Shown: positions 1-8,455 of the stretch, in pieces
Layout: every line of letters starts with the position of its first letter
Numbering within the stretch: position 1 is the first letter of the stretch
From: Massilia brevitalea
Lineage (GTDB): Bacteria > Pseudomonadota > Gammaproteobacteria > Burkholderiales > Burkholderiaceae_D
DNA: 64,000 bases
Assembly: GCF_030711405.1 (NCBI RefSeq)
Contig: NZ_JAULSI010000001.1
Span: 124,001 to 188,000 of the forward strand
Direction: 5' to 3'
Translations under genes and position numbers: made by a program
The notes under the pieces: generated by a model
What the model was told of the DNA's origin: nothing
Seen by the model: the letters and a program-made list of their open reading frames with translations, nothing else
The model's database searches: none

Positions 1-1
1 T

Positions 2-964
2 TCAAAAGATTTCGCCAAGGCCTTCATGCAGCGCCATGGCATTCCGACCGCGAAGTACCAGAGTTTTTCCGACGCCACCGAGGCGCATGCCTATGTGGAT
101 GCGAACGGCGCGCCGATCGTCATCAAGGCCGACGGCCTGGCGGCCGGCAAGGGCGTGGTCGTGGCCATGACGCTGGAAGAAGCGCATGCCGCGGTCGACC
201 ACATGCTGTCGGATAACGCCTTTGGCGACGCCGGCGCCCGCATCGTGATCGAGGAATTCCTGGCCGGCGAAGAAGCGAGCTTCATCGTCATGTGCGACGG
301 CAAGAACATCCTGCCGATGGCCACCTCGCAAGACCACAAGCGCCTGAAGGATGCAGACCAGGGCCCGAACACCGGCGGCATGGGCGCCTATTCCCCTGCC
401 CCGATCGTCACCCCGGCCATGCATGCGCGCGTGATGCGCGAGATCATCAACCCGACCATCCAGGGCATGGCCAAGGACGGCATCCAGTTCACCGGCTTCC
501 TGTACGCCGGGCTGATGATCGACGCCGAGGGCAACCCACGTACGCTGGAATTCAATTGCCGCATGGGCGACCCGGAAACCCAGCCGATCATGGCGCGCCT
601 GAAGAGCGATTACGTGACGGTGCTGGAACACGCCTGCAACGGCACGCTCGACGCGGTAGACCTGGAATGGGACCGCCGTACGGCCGTGGGCGTGGTGCTG
701 GCGGCGGCAGGCTACCCGGACAGCCCGCGCAAGGGCGACGTGATCGAAGGGATTGCGGCCGAGACGGCGGAATGCATCACCTTCCATGCCGGCACCCGGA
801 TCGTCGACGGCAAGCTGCAGTCGAACGGCGGGCGCGTGCTGTGCGTCGTTGGCCTGGGCGACAGCGTCAAGATGGCGCAGAAGCAGGCGTACGAGGGTGT
901 GGAGAAGATTCGTTTCGATGGCGCGCAGTTCCGACGCGATATCGGGTGGCGCGGGGTCAAGTAA
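2..964 (+). CDS. purD: Phosphoribosylamine-glycine ligase (5' end outside window)
   Basis: Cytosolic GAR synthetase, second step of de novo purine synthesis: it joins glycine to 5-phosphoribosylamine using ATP. The frame is already open at base 2, so about the first 100 residues are missing; 320 residues remain of a family usually near 425. What is left is the ATP-grasp body: VIKADGLAAGKGV around base 120, the GGMGAYSPAP stretch near 375, FNCRMGDPETQP near 550, and the C-terminal domain ending GWRGVK. No frameshift is visible. The gene is separated from hemF by about 290 bases holding two palindromic repeats, so co-transcription with hemF is not shown. The identification rests on family motifs and is secure. 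Confidence 0.96.
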   Translation, partial: SKDFAKAFMQRHGIPTAKYQSFSDATEAHAYVDANGAPIVIKADGLAAGKGVVVAMTLEEAHAAVDHMLSDNAFGDAGARIVIEEFLAGEEASFIVMCDGKNILPMATSQDHKRLKDADQGPNTGGMGAYSPAPIVTPAMHARVMREIINPTIQGMAKDGIQFTGFLYAGLMIDAEGNPRTLEFNCRMGDPETQPIMARLKSDYVTVLEHACNGTLDAVDLEWDRRTAVGVVLAAAGYPDSPRKGDVIEGIAAETAECITFHAGTRIVDGKLQSNGGRVLCVVGLGDSVKMAQKQAYEGVEKIRFDGAQFRRDIGWRGVK

Positions 965-1030
965 GCGTTGATCGTGGCGAGTGCATGGGCCGGCGGGCGA
1001 ATCATCCCCGCCGCAGGCCCATGGACACGT

Positions 1031-1120
1031 CCGTAACCGCGTGGGCACAGTGTGCCCACCGTACGAGACACGCCGCGATCCGGGTGTAGGGTCGTAGGGT
1101 GGGCACTCGTGCCCACGCTG
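1031..1120. repeat. Two REP-like palindromes between purD and hemF
   Basis: Two copies of the window's palindromic repeat lie at 1031-1064 and 1093-1120 in opposite orientation. The first has the perfect arms GTGGGCAC and GTGCCCAC around a 3-base loop (1041-1059). The second reads CGTAGGGTGGGCACTCGTGC and continues CCACGCTG. The rest of the 965-1255 gap shows no gene. Short open frames across these repeats are by-products of the palindromes. Confidence 0.85.
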
Positions 1121-1255
1121 TCTGACCTTTGCACGCTGCCTCCCCCTCTGCACACTGCCGGTCCCACACCACACCCCACCCCACCCGCGCAATTTCAATG
1201 TACACACAACGCACAGTGTACAATCGCCACCTATTTCGTTTCGCAAGCTGATCCC

Positions 1256-2167
1256 ATGTCGACCCCCTCCCCTTCCGCCATCAAAGCCTGGCTGCTCGAT
1301 TTGCAGTCGCGCATCGTCGCGGCCCTGGAAGACGTGGACGGCAAGCCTTTCCTGAAGGACAGCTGGGAACGCCCCGAAGGCGGCGGCGGCATCTCGCGCC
1401 TGATCGAAGAAGGCAATGTGCTGGAACGCGGCGGCGTGAATTTTTCGCACGTGATGGGCGCCAGCCTGCCGCCATCGGCCGCCGCCGCGCGTCCGGAACT
1501 GGCGGGCCGCGCCTGGGAAGCCATGGGCGTGTCGCTGGTGCTGCACCCGCGGAATCCCTACGCCCCGACCGTGCACATGAACGTGCGCTTCTTCGAGGCC
1601 ACGGCCGAAGGGCAAGAGCCGGTCTGGTGGTTCGGCGGCGGCATGGACCTGACGCCCTACTACGGCAACGTCGACGACGCGCGCCACTTCCACCGCGTCT
1701 GCCACGACGCGCTGGCGCCCTACGGCGACGACCTGCACCCGCGCTTCAAGAAGTGGTGCGACGAGTATTTTTACCTGAAACACCGCAAGGAAGCACGTGG
1801 CGTCGGCGGCATTTTCTTCGACGACTTCAACGAGCTGCCTTTCGACGAGGCCTTTGCCATGGTGCAGCAGGTCGGCGACGGTTTTATCGACGCCTACCTG
1901 CCAATTTTGAAAGCCCGCAAGGACACGACGTATGGCGAACACGAGCGCGACTTCCAGGCCTACCGCCGGGGCCGCTACGTCGAGTTCAACCTGGTGTGGG
2001 ACCGCGGCACCCACTTCGGCCTGCAATCGGGCGGCCGCACCGAGGCAATCCTGATGTCGCTGCCGCCGATCGTCAAGTGGCGCTACGACTGGCATCCGGA
2101 AGACGGCAGCGCGGAAGCGGCGCTCTACACCGACTTCCTGCCGCACCGGGACTGGCTCGCTTCGTGA
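1256..2167 (+). CDS. hemF: Oxygen-dependent coproporphyrinogen III oxidase
   Basis: Aerobic heme synthesis enzyme that decarboxylates two propionates of coproporphyrinogen III to give protoporphyrinogen IX. The ATG at 1256 gives 303 residues, the usual length; the frame is open further upstream but that part runs through repeats and is not family-like. Conserved pieces are WERPEGGGG (about residue 40), [24 protein letters not shown] with a metal-binding His, [11 protein letters not shown], and the C-terminal [19 protein letters not shown]. The stop codon overlaps the GTG start of nadD by four bases, suggesting translational coupling. TACAAT at 1219-1224 could be a -10 box, but no good -35 is seen. 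Confidence 0.96.
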   Translation: MSTPSPSAIKAWLLDLQSRIVAALEDVDGKPFLKDSWERPEGGGGISRLIEEGNVLERGGVNFSHVMGASLPPSAAAARPELAGRAWEAMGVSLVLHPRNPYAPTVHMNVRFFEATAEGQEPVWWFGGGMDLTPYYGNVDDARHFHRVCHDALAPYGDDLHPRFKKWCDEYFYLKHRKEARGVGGIFFDDFNELPFDEAFAMVQQVGDGFIDAYLPILKARKDTTYGEHERDFQAYRRGRYVEFNLVWDRGTHFGLQSGGRTEAILMSLPPIVKWRYDWHPEDGSAEAALYTDFLPHRDWLAS

Positions 2168-2835
2168 TTCCCTGCGTCGCCCTGCTGGGGGGCAGTTTCG
2201 ATCCCGTGCACCACGGCCACGTTGCGCTGGCGCGGCTGTTCGTCGAACTGCTGCAGCCGAGCGAACTGCGCGTGCTGCCGGCGCGGCCCTGGCAAAAGGC
2301 GGCGCTGCAGGCGGGCGACGCCGACCGCATCGCGATGCTGGAACTGGCCTTCCGCGACGCTGGCCTGCAGGCCACGATCGACCGCCGCGAAATCGACCGC
2401 GGCACCCCGACTTATACCGTCGACACCTTGCGCGGCCTGCGGGCCGAACTTGGCGACGAGGTGTCCATCGTTTTCTTGATGGGCGCCGACCAGTTGCTCA
2501 AGCTCGATAGCTGGCGCGACTGGCGTGAACTGTTTGACCTCGCCAACATCGGCGTGGCTGCCCGGCCGGGCTACAGGCTGGAGCAAGACGCGTTGCCGCC
2601 GCTGGTGGCCGAGGAAATGGCGCGGCGCCTGGCGCCGCCCGAAGAAGTGCGCACCACGCCCGCCGGGCTGGTGTGCATGGCCCCCACATTGGCCGTGGAT
2701 ATTTCCGCGACCGAGGTCCGGGCACTGCTCAGGCAAGAAGGCGAACCGGGGGGCGCTCCGCAAGAAGCGCCAGCCTCGCTCCTCGCGCGGGTAGTGCTAG
2801 ACTACATTCAACAACATAATTTATACAAAAGCTAA
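2164..2835 (+). CDS. nadD: Nicotinate-nucleotide adenylyltransferase
   Basis: Makes nicotinate adenine dinucleotide from nicotinate mononucleotide and ATP, the committed adenylation step of NAD synthesis. The start chosen is GTG at 2164, overlapping the hemF stop (GTGA). It puts the family N-terminus, [14 protein letters not shown], at residues 5-18; a far longer open frame upstream is only the hemF gene read in another frame. The product has 223 residues. The second nucleotidyl-transferase signature, [11 protein letters not shown], lies near residue 180. Its TAA shares one base with the ATG of rsfS, so hemF-nadD-rsfS read as one coupled unit. NadD beside RsfS, RlmH and Maf is a widespread bacterial order. 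Confidence 0.95.
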   Translation: MIPCVALLGGSFDPVHHGHVALARLFVELLQPSELRVLPARPWQKAALQAGDADRIAMLELAFRDAGLQATIDRREIDRGTPTYTVDTLRGLRAELGDEVSIVFLMGADQLLKLDSWRDWRELFDLANIGVAARPGYRLEQDALPPLVAEEMARRLAPPEEVRTTPAGLVCMAPTLAVDISATEVRALLRQEGEPGGAPQEAPASLLARVVLDYIQQHNLYKS

Positions 2836-3548
2836 TGGATATCAAAAAACTGCAAACCCTCGTCGTGGACGCCCTCGAAGACGTCAAAGGCCAGGAGATC
2901 ATGCTGTTCGACACGACCGGGCTGACCAGCCTGTTCGACCGCATCGCCGTCGTCTCGGGTACCTCGAACCGCCAGACCAAGGCGCTGGCCGCATCGGTCC
3001 GTGACAAGGTCAAGGCTGCCGGCGGCGACGTCATCGGCATGGAAGGCGAAGACACCGGCGAATGGGTGCTGGTCGACCTGGGCGACATGATCGTCCACAT
3101 CATGCAGCCGGCGATTCGCCAGTACTACCGCCTGGAAGAAATCTGGGGCGAGAAGCCGGTCAAGCTGGGCGCCGCCAAGCGCAAGTCGACGCCGGAAGCG
3201 CTTGAAGCTGCCGAGTCGAAGGTCAAGTCGAAGCACCTGGCCGCAAACCAGGACCAGCCGGAAGTCAAGCCTGTGCGCGAACGCAAAGTTGCGAGCAAAA
3301 CGTCTGCAACCAAGACCGCTGCAAGCAAGACCGCTGCCGTGAAAGCGCCGGCCAAGAAGCCAGTCGCCAAGGCCGTCTCGAAAGCCGTCGGCAAGACCGT
3401 GAAGGTTGCTCCACCAAAAGCCGAAGTCGCCGCCGTGAAAGCGCTGAAGGCATTGCCGCCGAAGCGTACCGTCAAGGCCGCCGCACCGCTTGACGCCGAA
3501 CCGGTCAAGAAGGTCATCAAGCGCGTGACCAAGAAGGCTGCCGAGTAA
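2835..3548 (+). CDS. rsfS: Ribosomal silencing factor RsfS with long lysine/alanine-rich tail
   Basis: RsfS (YbeB/Iojap) binds ribosomal protein uL14 and blocks subunit joining when nutrients are short. Residues 1 to about 117 form the standard domain: LQTLVVDALEDVKGQEI, FDRIAVVSGTSNRQTKALA, GEWVLVDLGDMIVHIM, YYRLEEIWG. E. coli RsfS stops at about 105 residues, but this protein runs to 237. The extra 120 residues are rich in Lys, Ala, Val and Pro with repeated KTAA/KAPAKKP blocks, like the tails of histone-H1-like bacterial proteins. The tail is probably disordered and could bind RNA or DNA; that is inference. The tail codes in frame with normal GC-rich codon use, so it is not an annotation artefact. 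Confidence 0.93.
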   Translation: MDIKKLQTLVVDALEDVKGQEIMLFDTTGLTSLFDRIAVVSGTSNRQTKALAASVRDKVKAAGGDVIGMEGEDTGEWVLVDLGDMIVHIMQPAIRQYYRLEEIWGEKPVKLGAAKRKSTPEALEAAESKVKSKHLAANQDQPEVKPVRERKVASKTSATKTAASKTAAVKAPAKKPVAKAVSKAVGKTVKVAPPKAEVAAVKALKALPPKRTVKAAAPLDAEPVKKVIKRVTKKAAE

Positions 3549-3554
3549 GCTTCG

Positions 3555-4025
3555 ATGCAACTGATCATTGCCGCGGTCGGCCACAAGATGCCGGCCTGGA
3601 TCGAGACCGGCTTTGGGGAATACACGAAGCGCATGCCGCCCGAGCTGCGCATCGTGCTCAAGGAAATCAAGCCGGTCGAGCGTTCCGGCAGCAAGACGGC
3701 GGCCACCGCGATGGCGCTCGAACGCGAGCGTATCGAAGCGGTGCTGCCGAAAGGCGTGCGCATCATCGCCCTCGACGAGCGGGGCAAGGACCTGACAAGT
3801 GTTGGACTCTCCCAACAATTGTTGAACTGGCAGCAGGACGGGCGCGACACCGCCTTCCTGATCGGCGGCGCGGACGGGCTCGACCCGGAGCTGAAGGCGC
3901 GTGCCGAGGGCATGATCCGCATTTCCAGCATGACCCTGCCCCACGGCGTGGTGCGGGTGATGCTGGCCGAACAGCTGTACCGCGCCTGGTCGATTACCCA
4001 GAACCATCCGTATCACCGCGTTTGA
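3555..4025 (+). CDS. rlmH: 23S rRNA pseudouridine-1915 N3-methyltransferase RlmH
   Basis: SPOUT-class SAM-dependent methyltransferase that methylates N3 of pseudouridine 1915 in helix 69 of 23S rRNA on assembled ribosomes. It has 156 residues, the family length. Recognisable parts are [15 protein letters not shown] at the start, the knot loop [13 protein letters not shown] (about residues 100-112), [21 protein letters not shown] split across residues 123-145, and the C-terminal HPYHRV. It begins six bases after rsfS and ends ten bases before maf, so it is probably co-transcribed with both. Confidence 0.96.
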   Translation: MQLIIAAVGHKMPAWIETGFGEYTKRMPPELRIVLKEIKPVERSGSKTAATAMALERERIEAVLPKGVRIIALDERGKDLTSVGLSQQLLNWQQDGRDTAFLIGGADGLDPELKARAEGMIRISSMTLPHGVVRVMLAEQLYRAWSITQNHPYHRV

Positions 4026-4035
4026 TGTTCGCCTC

Positions 4036-4653
4036 ATGAAATCGCACAACAAGAAGATCTACCTCGCGTCGAAAAGCCCGCGCCGCCGCGAACTGCTGCG
4101 CCAGGTCGGCATCGACTTCGATTTGCTGAGCCTGCGCAGCGACCCTGCGCGCGGCATCGACGTGCCCGAGGATGTGTTCGACGGCGAGCTGGCCCAGGAC
4201 TACGTGGTGCGCGTGGCGCTGGAGAAAGGCGCGTTTGCCTGGCAGGTGCTGCAGCAACGCCGCCAGCCCTTGCGACCGGTGCTGACGGCCGACACCACGG
4301 TGACCATCGACGGCGACATCCTCGGCAAGCCGGGCGACCTGGCGGAAGCACGGGCCATGCTCGAGCAATTGTCCGGGCGTACCCACCAGGTGTTGACCAC
4401 GGTGGCGGTGCACTACACCGACATGGCCGAGCACCTGACCCAGGTGTCGAACGTGCGCTTCGCGAAATTGACTGCGCAACAGATCGCGGCGTATTGCGCC
4501 ACGAGCGAGCCCTACGACAAGGCGGGCGGCTACGGCATCCAGGGTCTCGCCGCGCTGTTCATCGAGCATATCGAGGGCAGCCATTCGGGAATCATGGGCT
4601 TGCCGATCTTCGAGACGGCCGTCCTGCTGCGCAAGGCCGGGTTCCAGGTCTGA
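4036..4653 (+). CDS. maf: Maf nucleotide pyrophosphatase, YhdE (dTTP/UTP) type
   Basis: House-cleaning nucleoside triphosphate pyrophosphatase of 205 residues. The N-terminal signature IYLASKSPRRRELL is at about residues 8-21. ADTTVTIDGDILGKP lies near residue 85, and SEPYDKAGGYGIQG in the C-terminal half marks the YhdE subgroup, which acts on dTTP, UTP and modified pyrimidine nucleotides, rather than the YceF m7GTP subgroup. The C-terminus GIMGLPIFETAVLLRKAGF is also typical. It is the last gene of the compact block; an inverted pair of repeats follows before rng. Confidence 0.93.
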   Translation: MKSHNKKIYLASKSPRRRELLRQVGIDFDLLSLRSDPARGIDVPEDVFDGELAQDYVVRVALEKGAFAWQVLQQRRQPLRPVLTADTTVTIDGDILGKPGDLAEARAMLEQLSGRTHQVLTTVAVHYTDMAEHLTQVSNVRFAKLTAQQIAAYCATSEPYDKAGGYGIQGLAALFIEHIEGSHSGIMGLPIFETAVLLRKAGFQV

Positions 4654-4713
4654 TTCGGCGGATTGCCGTTCGCAGCGTTCAACTACACCTGCTTTCATCG
4701 AAACAGTGGCATT

Positions 4714-4843
4714 CGTAGGGTGGGCGCCCCGTGCCCACGGGGTGATCGTTACCGATTGCGTTGCGCAACTCGGTGATCTTGCCGATCATAATGAAGCCGG
4801 CTGGCTGCATGCGTCACGCGTGGGCACGGGGCGCCCACCCTAC
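4714..4843. repeat. Inverted pair of REP-like palindromes between maf and rng
   Basis: Copies at 4714-4740 and 4811-4843 are near-perfect reverse complements of each other over about 25 bases (GTAGGGTGGGCGCCCCGTGC then CCACG), separated by about 70 bases. RNA read through the pair could fold into one long hairpin, which would suit an attenuator or transcript end between maf and rng. No poly-T run follows. The rest of the 285-base gap shows no gene. Confidence 0.85.
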
Positions 4844-4938
4844 ATTCTCCAGCTGTAACAATCCTCACCGACCCGCCACGTTCGCGGACCCCAGCGTGTA
4901 TCATGACACTCTGAACAATATCCTCACGCGTAGCGCTC

Positions 4939-6402
4939 ATGAACGAAGACATCCTCATCAATATCACCCCGCAGGAAACGCGCGTGGCGCTGGTCCTGCA
5001 GGGCGCGGTGCAGGAGTTGCACATCGAGCGTACGCTGACGCGCGGCCTGGCCGGCAACGTGTATTCGGGCAAGGTCGTGCGCGTGCTGCCGGGCATGCAG
5101 TCGGCCTTCATCGACATCGGCCTGGAACGCGCCGCCTTCCTGCACGTGGCCGACATCTGGGAAGCGCGTCCGCACGATAATTCCAACGTGCCGCCCACGC
5201 CCATCGAGAAGCTGCTCTACGACGGCCAGGTACTGACCGTGCAGGTGATCAAGGACCCGATCGGCACCAAGGGCGCGCGTCTGTCGACGCAGATTTCGAT
5301 TGCCGGCCGCATGCTGGTCTACCTGCCGCAGGACAAGCACATCGGCATCTCGCAAAAGATCGAAAAGGAAGCCGACCGCGAACTGCTGCGCACCCGTATG
5401 GCGGGCCTGCTGCCGGCCGAGGAAAAAGGCGGCTACATCGTGCGCACCCAGGCCGAGGAAGCGTCGGACACCGACCTCTCGGCCGACATCGACTACCTGC
5501 GCAAGACCTGGGCCGCGATCCAGAACGGCGCCCGCACCCGCCCTGCCACGAGCCTGCTGTACCAGGATTTGAACCTGGCCCAGCGCGTGCTGCGCGACTT
5601 CGTGCACGACGAGACGGCGACCATCCAGGTGGACTCGCGCGAAAACCACCTGATGCTGGTGGAGTTTGCGAAGATCTACACGCCGAGCGTGCTGGCGCGC
5701 TTGCAGCACTACACCGGCGAGCGTCCACTGTTCGATTTGTACGGCGTGGAAGAAGAAATCCTGCGCGCGCTGGGCCGCCGCGTCGATCTGAAATCCGGCG
5801 GCTACCTGATCGTCGACCAGACCGAGGCGATGACCACCATCGACGTGAACACCGGCGGTTTCGTCGGCGGCCGCAACTTCGCGGACACGATTTTCAAGAC
5901 CAACCTGGAAGCCGCGCACGCCATTGCGCGCCAGCTGCGCCTGCGTAACCTGGGCGGCATCATCATCCTCGACTTCATCGACATGGAGAACAACGAGCAC
6001 CGCAACGCCGTGCTCGCGGAACTCAAGAAAACCCTGGGGCGCGACCGCACCAAGGTATCGGTGAGCAGCTTCTCGGCGCTGGGCCTGGTGGAGATGACGA
6101 GGAAGCGCACGCGCGAATCGCTGGCCCACATCCTGTGCGAGCCCTGCCCGGCCTGCTCGGGCAAGGGGCAAGTCAAAACCTCGCGCACCATCTGCTACGA
6201 AATCCTGCGCGAACTGCTGCGCGAGGCGAAGCAGTTCAATCCGCGCGAGTTCCGCATCCTGGCGTCGCAGGAAGTGGTCGACCTGTTCCTGGAAGAAGAG
6301 TCGCAACACCTGGCCATGCTGGGCGACTTCATCGGCAAGAAGATTTCGCTGCAGGTGGAGAAGGGTTACCACCAGGAGCAGTACGACGTGATCCTGATGT
6401 AA
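4939..6402 (+). CDS. rng: Ribonuclease G
   Basis: Endoribonuclease of the RNase E/G family, acting in 16S rRNA 5'-end maturation and mRNA decay. It has 487 residues, the RNase G length, without the long C-terminal scaffold of RNase E. It starts MNEDILINITPQETRVAL. An S1-type RNA-binding fold spans about residues 37-120 (GNVYSGKVVRVLPGMQSAFIDIG). The catalytic DNase-I-like part has TTIDVNTGGFVGGRN and the metal-binding LDFIDM at about 344-349. The zinc-link cysteines sit in CEPCPACSGKGQ starting at residue 400. The start at 4939 is the family start. TATCAT about 40 bases upstream is a possible -10 but is unsupported. Confidence 0.95.
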   Translation: MNEDILINITPQETRVALVLQGAVQELHIERTLTRGLAGNVYSGKVVRVLPGMQSAFIDIGLERAAFLHVADIWEARPHDNSNVPPTPIEKLLYDGQVLTVQVIKDPIGTKGARLSTQISIAGRMLVYLPQDKHIGISQKIEKEADRELLRTRMAGLLPAEEKGGYIVRTQAEEASDTDLSADIDYLRKTWAAIQNGARTRPATSLLYQDLNLAQRVLRDFVHDETATIQVDSRENHLMLVEFAKIYTPSVLARLQHYTGERPLFDLYGVEEEILRALGRRVDLKSGGYLIVDQTEAMTTIDVNTGGFVGGRNFADTIFKTNLEAAHAIARQLRLRNLGGIIILDFIDMENNEHRNAVLAELKKTLGRDRTKVSVSSFSALGLVEMTRKRTRESLAHILCEPCPACSGKGQVKTSRTICYEILRELLREAKQFNPREFRILASQEVVDLFLEEESQHLAMLGDFIGKKISLQVEKGYHQEQYDVILM

Positions 6403-6409
6403 GGCCGCA

Positions 6410-7030
6410 GTGAACACGCTCGCACAGCGCTGGCAATCCCTGTGGCAGGAATTGGGCAAACCCGCTCCCGGCGGGCTGCTGCGAGCGCTGCTCGATGCCT
6501 ACAGCGAGCCGCAGCGCCACTACCACACCCTGCAGCACCTGGAAGAATGCTTTGCCCACTTCGACGCGTGGACGCAGCTGGCCGAGCATCCGCTTGAGGT
6601 CGAACTGGCCCTCTGGTTCCACGACAGCGTCTATGACGTGCATGCGCGCGACAATGAAGCGCAATCAGCCGCATGGGCAGACACGGCGCTCCATGATGCC
6701 GGCCTGTCGATTGAGGTCTGCGCCCGCATCCACGCGCTGATCATGGCCACCTGCCACGACGCCTTGCCCGCCTCGAACGATGCCCGGCTGCTGACCGACA
6801 TCGACCTCGCCATCCTCGGCGCCGAACCTGCGCGCTTTGCCGAGTACGAGCGCCAGATCCGGCTCGAATACGCCCATGTACCGGAAGCGCTGTTCAACAC
6901 CAAGCGCAGCGAGATCCTGCAGGCCTTCCTCGGCCGTGCGCGCCTGTTTCATACGCCGGCCCTGCACGAGCGCCTGGAGCCAGCCGCCAGGCGCAATCTC
7001 GCACAGGCCATCGCCGCTACGTCAGCCTGA
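6410..7030 (+). CDS. HD-superfamily metal-dependent hydrolase (predicted)
   Basis: A 206-residue protein of the uncharacterised HD phosphohydrolase group often annotated as a predicted metal-dependent HD hydrolase. Likely metal ligands are seen in order: RHYHTLQHLEEC (about residue 36), the HD pair in ELALWFHDSVYD (about 66), ALIMATCHD (about 105) and LTDIDLAILG (about 123). The start is a GTG at 6410, eight bases after the rng stop; no ATG near the N-terminus fits. The substrate is unknown. It is probably co-transcribed with rng but nothing ties the functions together. Confidence 0.82.
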   Translation: MNTLAQRWQSLWQELGKPAPGGLLRALLDAYSEPQRHYHTLQHLEECFAHFDAWTQLAEHPLEVELALWFHDSVYDVHARDNEAQSAAWADTALHDAGLSIEVCARIHALIMATCHDALPASNDARLLTDIDLAILGAEPARFAEYERQIRLEYAHVPEALFNTKRSEILQAFLGRARLFHTPALHERLEPAARRNLAQAIAATSA

Positions 7031-7036
7031 ATTCGT

Positions 7037-7729
7037 TCAGGGCGCAGCGTCGTCCGTCCTGTGCGGGCGATGCTCCAGCCGCCCGTCGCGCAGTTTCAGC
7101 CGCTGCACGCCCGGCAGACCGATCAGATCCCGGTCATGGCAGGCCATCACCACCGTGCTGCCCTGCTCGATCAGCGTCGGGATCAGGGCGATCACGCCTT
7201 CGCGCGCGCTGCCATCGAGGTTGGCGGTGGGCTCGTCCAGCAGCAGCAGGCGCGGTTGCAGTACGCGGGCGCGGGCCAGCGCCACGCGCTGCTTCTCGCC
7301 GCCGGACAGGCGCGCCGGCTCGGTGTCGCGCAGGTAGTCGACGCCGGCCCAGCACATCGCCTCCTCCACCGTCTTCTTCACCACGGCTTTCGATTCGCCG
7401 CGCGCCAGCAGGCCGTAGGCGATGTTGTGCCAGACGCTGGTCGAGAACATGATCGGGTGCTGGTGCACGTAGACGATGGCTGTACGCAGCGCCTTTGGAT
7501 ACGGTTGCAGGCTGAACGAATGGCCGTCGAAGCTCACGCTGTCCACCTGGGCCGCTTCCAGCCCGCCGAGGATGCGCAGCAGCGTGCTCTTGCCCACGCC
7601 GTTCGCCCCGGTCAGCACATAGGCGCTGGCCGCGTCGAGCATGAATTCGTCGATGTCGAACAACAGGCGCTCGCCGTGCCGCTTGCGCAGGCTGCGTACG
7701 GTGAGCAGCGCACTCAAGGATGTGCTCAA
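7037..7729 (-). CDS. tupC: Tungstate-type ABC transporter ATP-binding protein
   Basis: ATPase of a small oxyanion importer, 230 residues. It has Walker A GANGVGKST near residue 40, signature RLSGGEKQRVALARA, Walker B LLLLDEPTANLD and the switch His in MACHDRD. The best start is a TTG at 7729 that overlaps the stop of the permease gene (TTGA); there is no ATG in this part, and a second TTG at 7717 is possible. Pairing with a TupB-like permease, and the position at the end of a formate dehydrogenase operon, point to tungstate or molybdate, the metal that enzyme needs. No substrate-binding protein (TupA) gene is in the window. Confidence 0.82.
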   Translation of the reverse strand: MSTSLSALLTVRSLRKRHGERLLFDIDEFMLDAASAYVLTGANGVGKSTLLRILGGLEAAQVDSVSFDGHSFSLQPYPKALRTAIVYVHQHPIMFSTSVWHNIAYGLLARGESKAVVKKTVEEAMCWAGVDYLRDTEPARLSGGEKQRVALARARVLQPRLLLLDEPTANLDGSAREGVIALIPTLIEQGSTVVMACHDRDLIGLPGVQRLKLRDGRLEHRPHRTDDAAP

Positions 7730-8433
7730 ATTCGTCCCCCCGCCGTATGCGCCTCGCCCTGCAGCAGCATCAGCGCGCCGTTCATCACCAGCGCCAGCGT
7801 CACCAGCACGATGCCAAGCGCGATCCCCTGCGCGAATTCGCCCTTGCTGGTTTCGAGTGCGATGGCCGTGGTGATGGTGCGCGTCTCGCCCTGGATGTTC
7901 CCGCCCACCATCAGCGCGCAGCCGACCTCCGAGATCACGCGCCCGAAGCCGCTGATCACGGCCGCCATCACGCCGTAGCGCGCTTCGTGCAGCACGGTCG
8001 TCATCACCCGCCAGCGCGAGGCGCCGAGGGCGCGCGCCGTTTCGGCATAGCGCGGATCGAGCGCCTGCACCGCCGCCAGCGTGAACGCCAGCAGCACCGG
8101 CATGCCCACCACGAACTGCCCGGCGATGATGCCCGACTGCGAGAACAGCCATTCCAGCGGCCCGAGCGGCCCGCGGCGCGACAGCAGCAGGTAGAGCAGA
8201 AGTCCGATCAGCACCGTCGGCAGCGACAGCGCGCACTGCGCCAGCCAGACCGCGATGCGGCGGCCCGGAAAGCGGTGCATGGCAATCGCGTAGCCAAGCA
8301 GCACGGCGGGCGGCGTGGCCAGCAAGAGGCCGATGACGCTGGTCTTGATCGATACCCAGACGATGTGCCAGAGCGCTGCATCGCCGGAAAACAGCAGCGC
8401 GAACGCGTGCTGCGTCGCTTCCCACAGGGTCAT
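7726..8433 (-). CDS. tupB: Tungstate-type ABC transporter permease
   Basis: Inner-membrane permease of 235 residues with about five to six hydrophobic segments (SVIGLLLATPPAVLLGYAI, CALSLPTVLIGLLLYLLL, SGIIAGQFVVGMPVLLAF, IALGIVLVTLALVMNGALM). The cytoplasmic EAA-type loop is ETARALGASRWRVMTTVLHEAR. The stretch FGRVISEVGCALMVGG followed by NIQGETRTITTAIALETSKG is characteristic of the TupB tungstate group as I know it. It lies 22 bases after fdhD and overlaps the ATPase gene. Tungstate over molybdate is inference from the family and the formate dehydrogenase context. Confidence 0.84.
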   Translation of the reverse strand: MTLWEATQHAFALLFSGDAALWHIVWVSIKTSVIGLLLATPPAVLLGYAIAMHRFPGRRIAVWLAQCALSLPTVLIGLLLYLLLSRRGPLGPLEWLFSQSGIIAGQFVVGMPVLLAFTLAAVQALDPRYAETARALGASRWRVMTTVLHEARYGVMAAVISGFGRVISEVGCALMVGGNIQGETRTITTAIALETSKGEFAQGIALGIVLVTLALVMNGALMLLQGEAHTAGGRI

Positions 8434-8455
8434 GCGGAACCGATCATTTCAACGT

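Noticed and set aside
2-2146. Very long open frame on the minus strand across purD and hemF
   Set aside because: It is a GC-rich mirror of the two real genes: Ala/Arg/Val/His-rich, no family motif, and purD and hemF are unmistakable on the plus strand.
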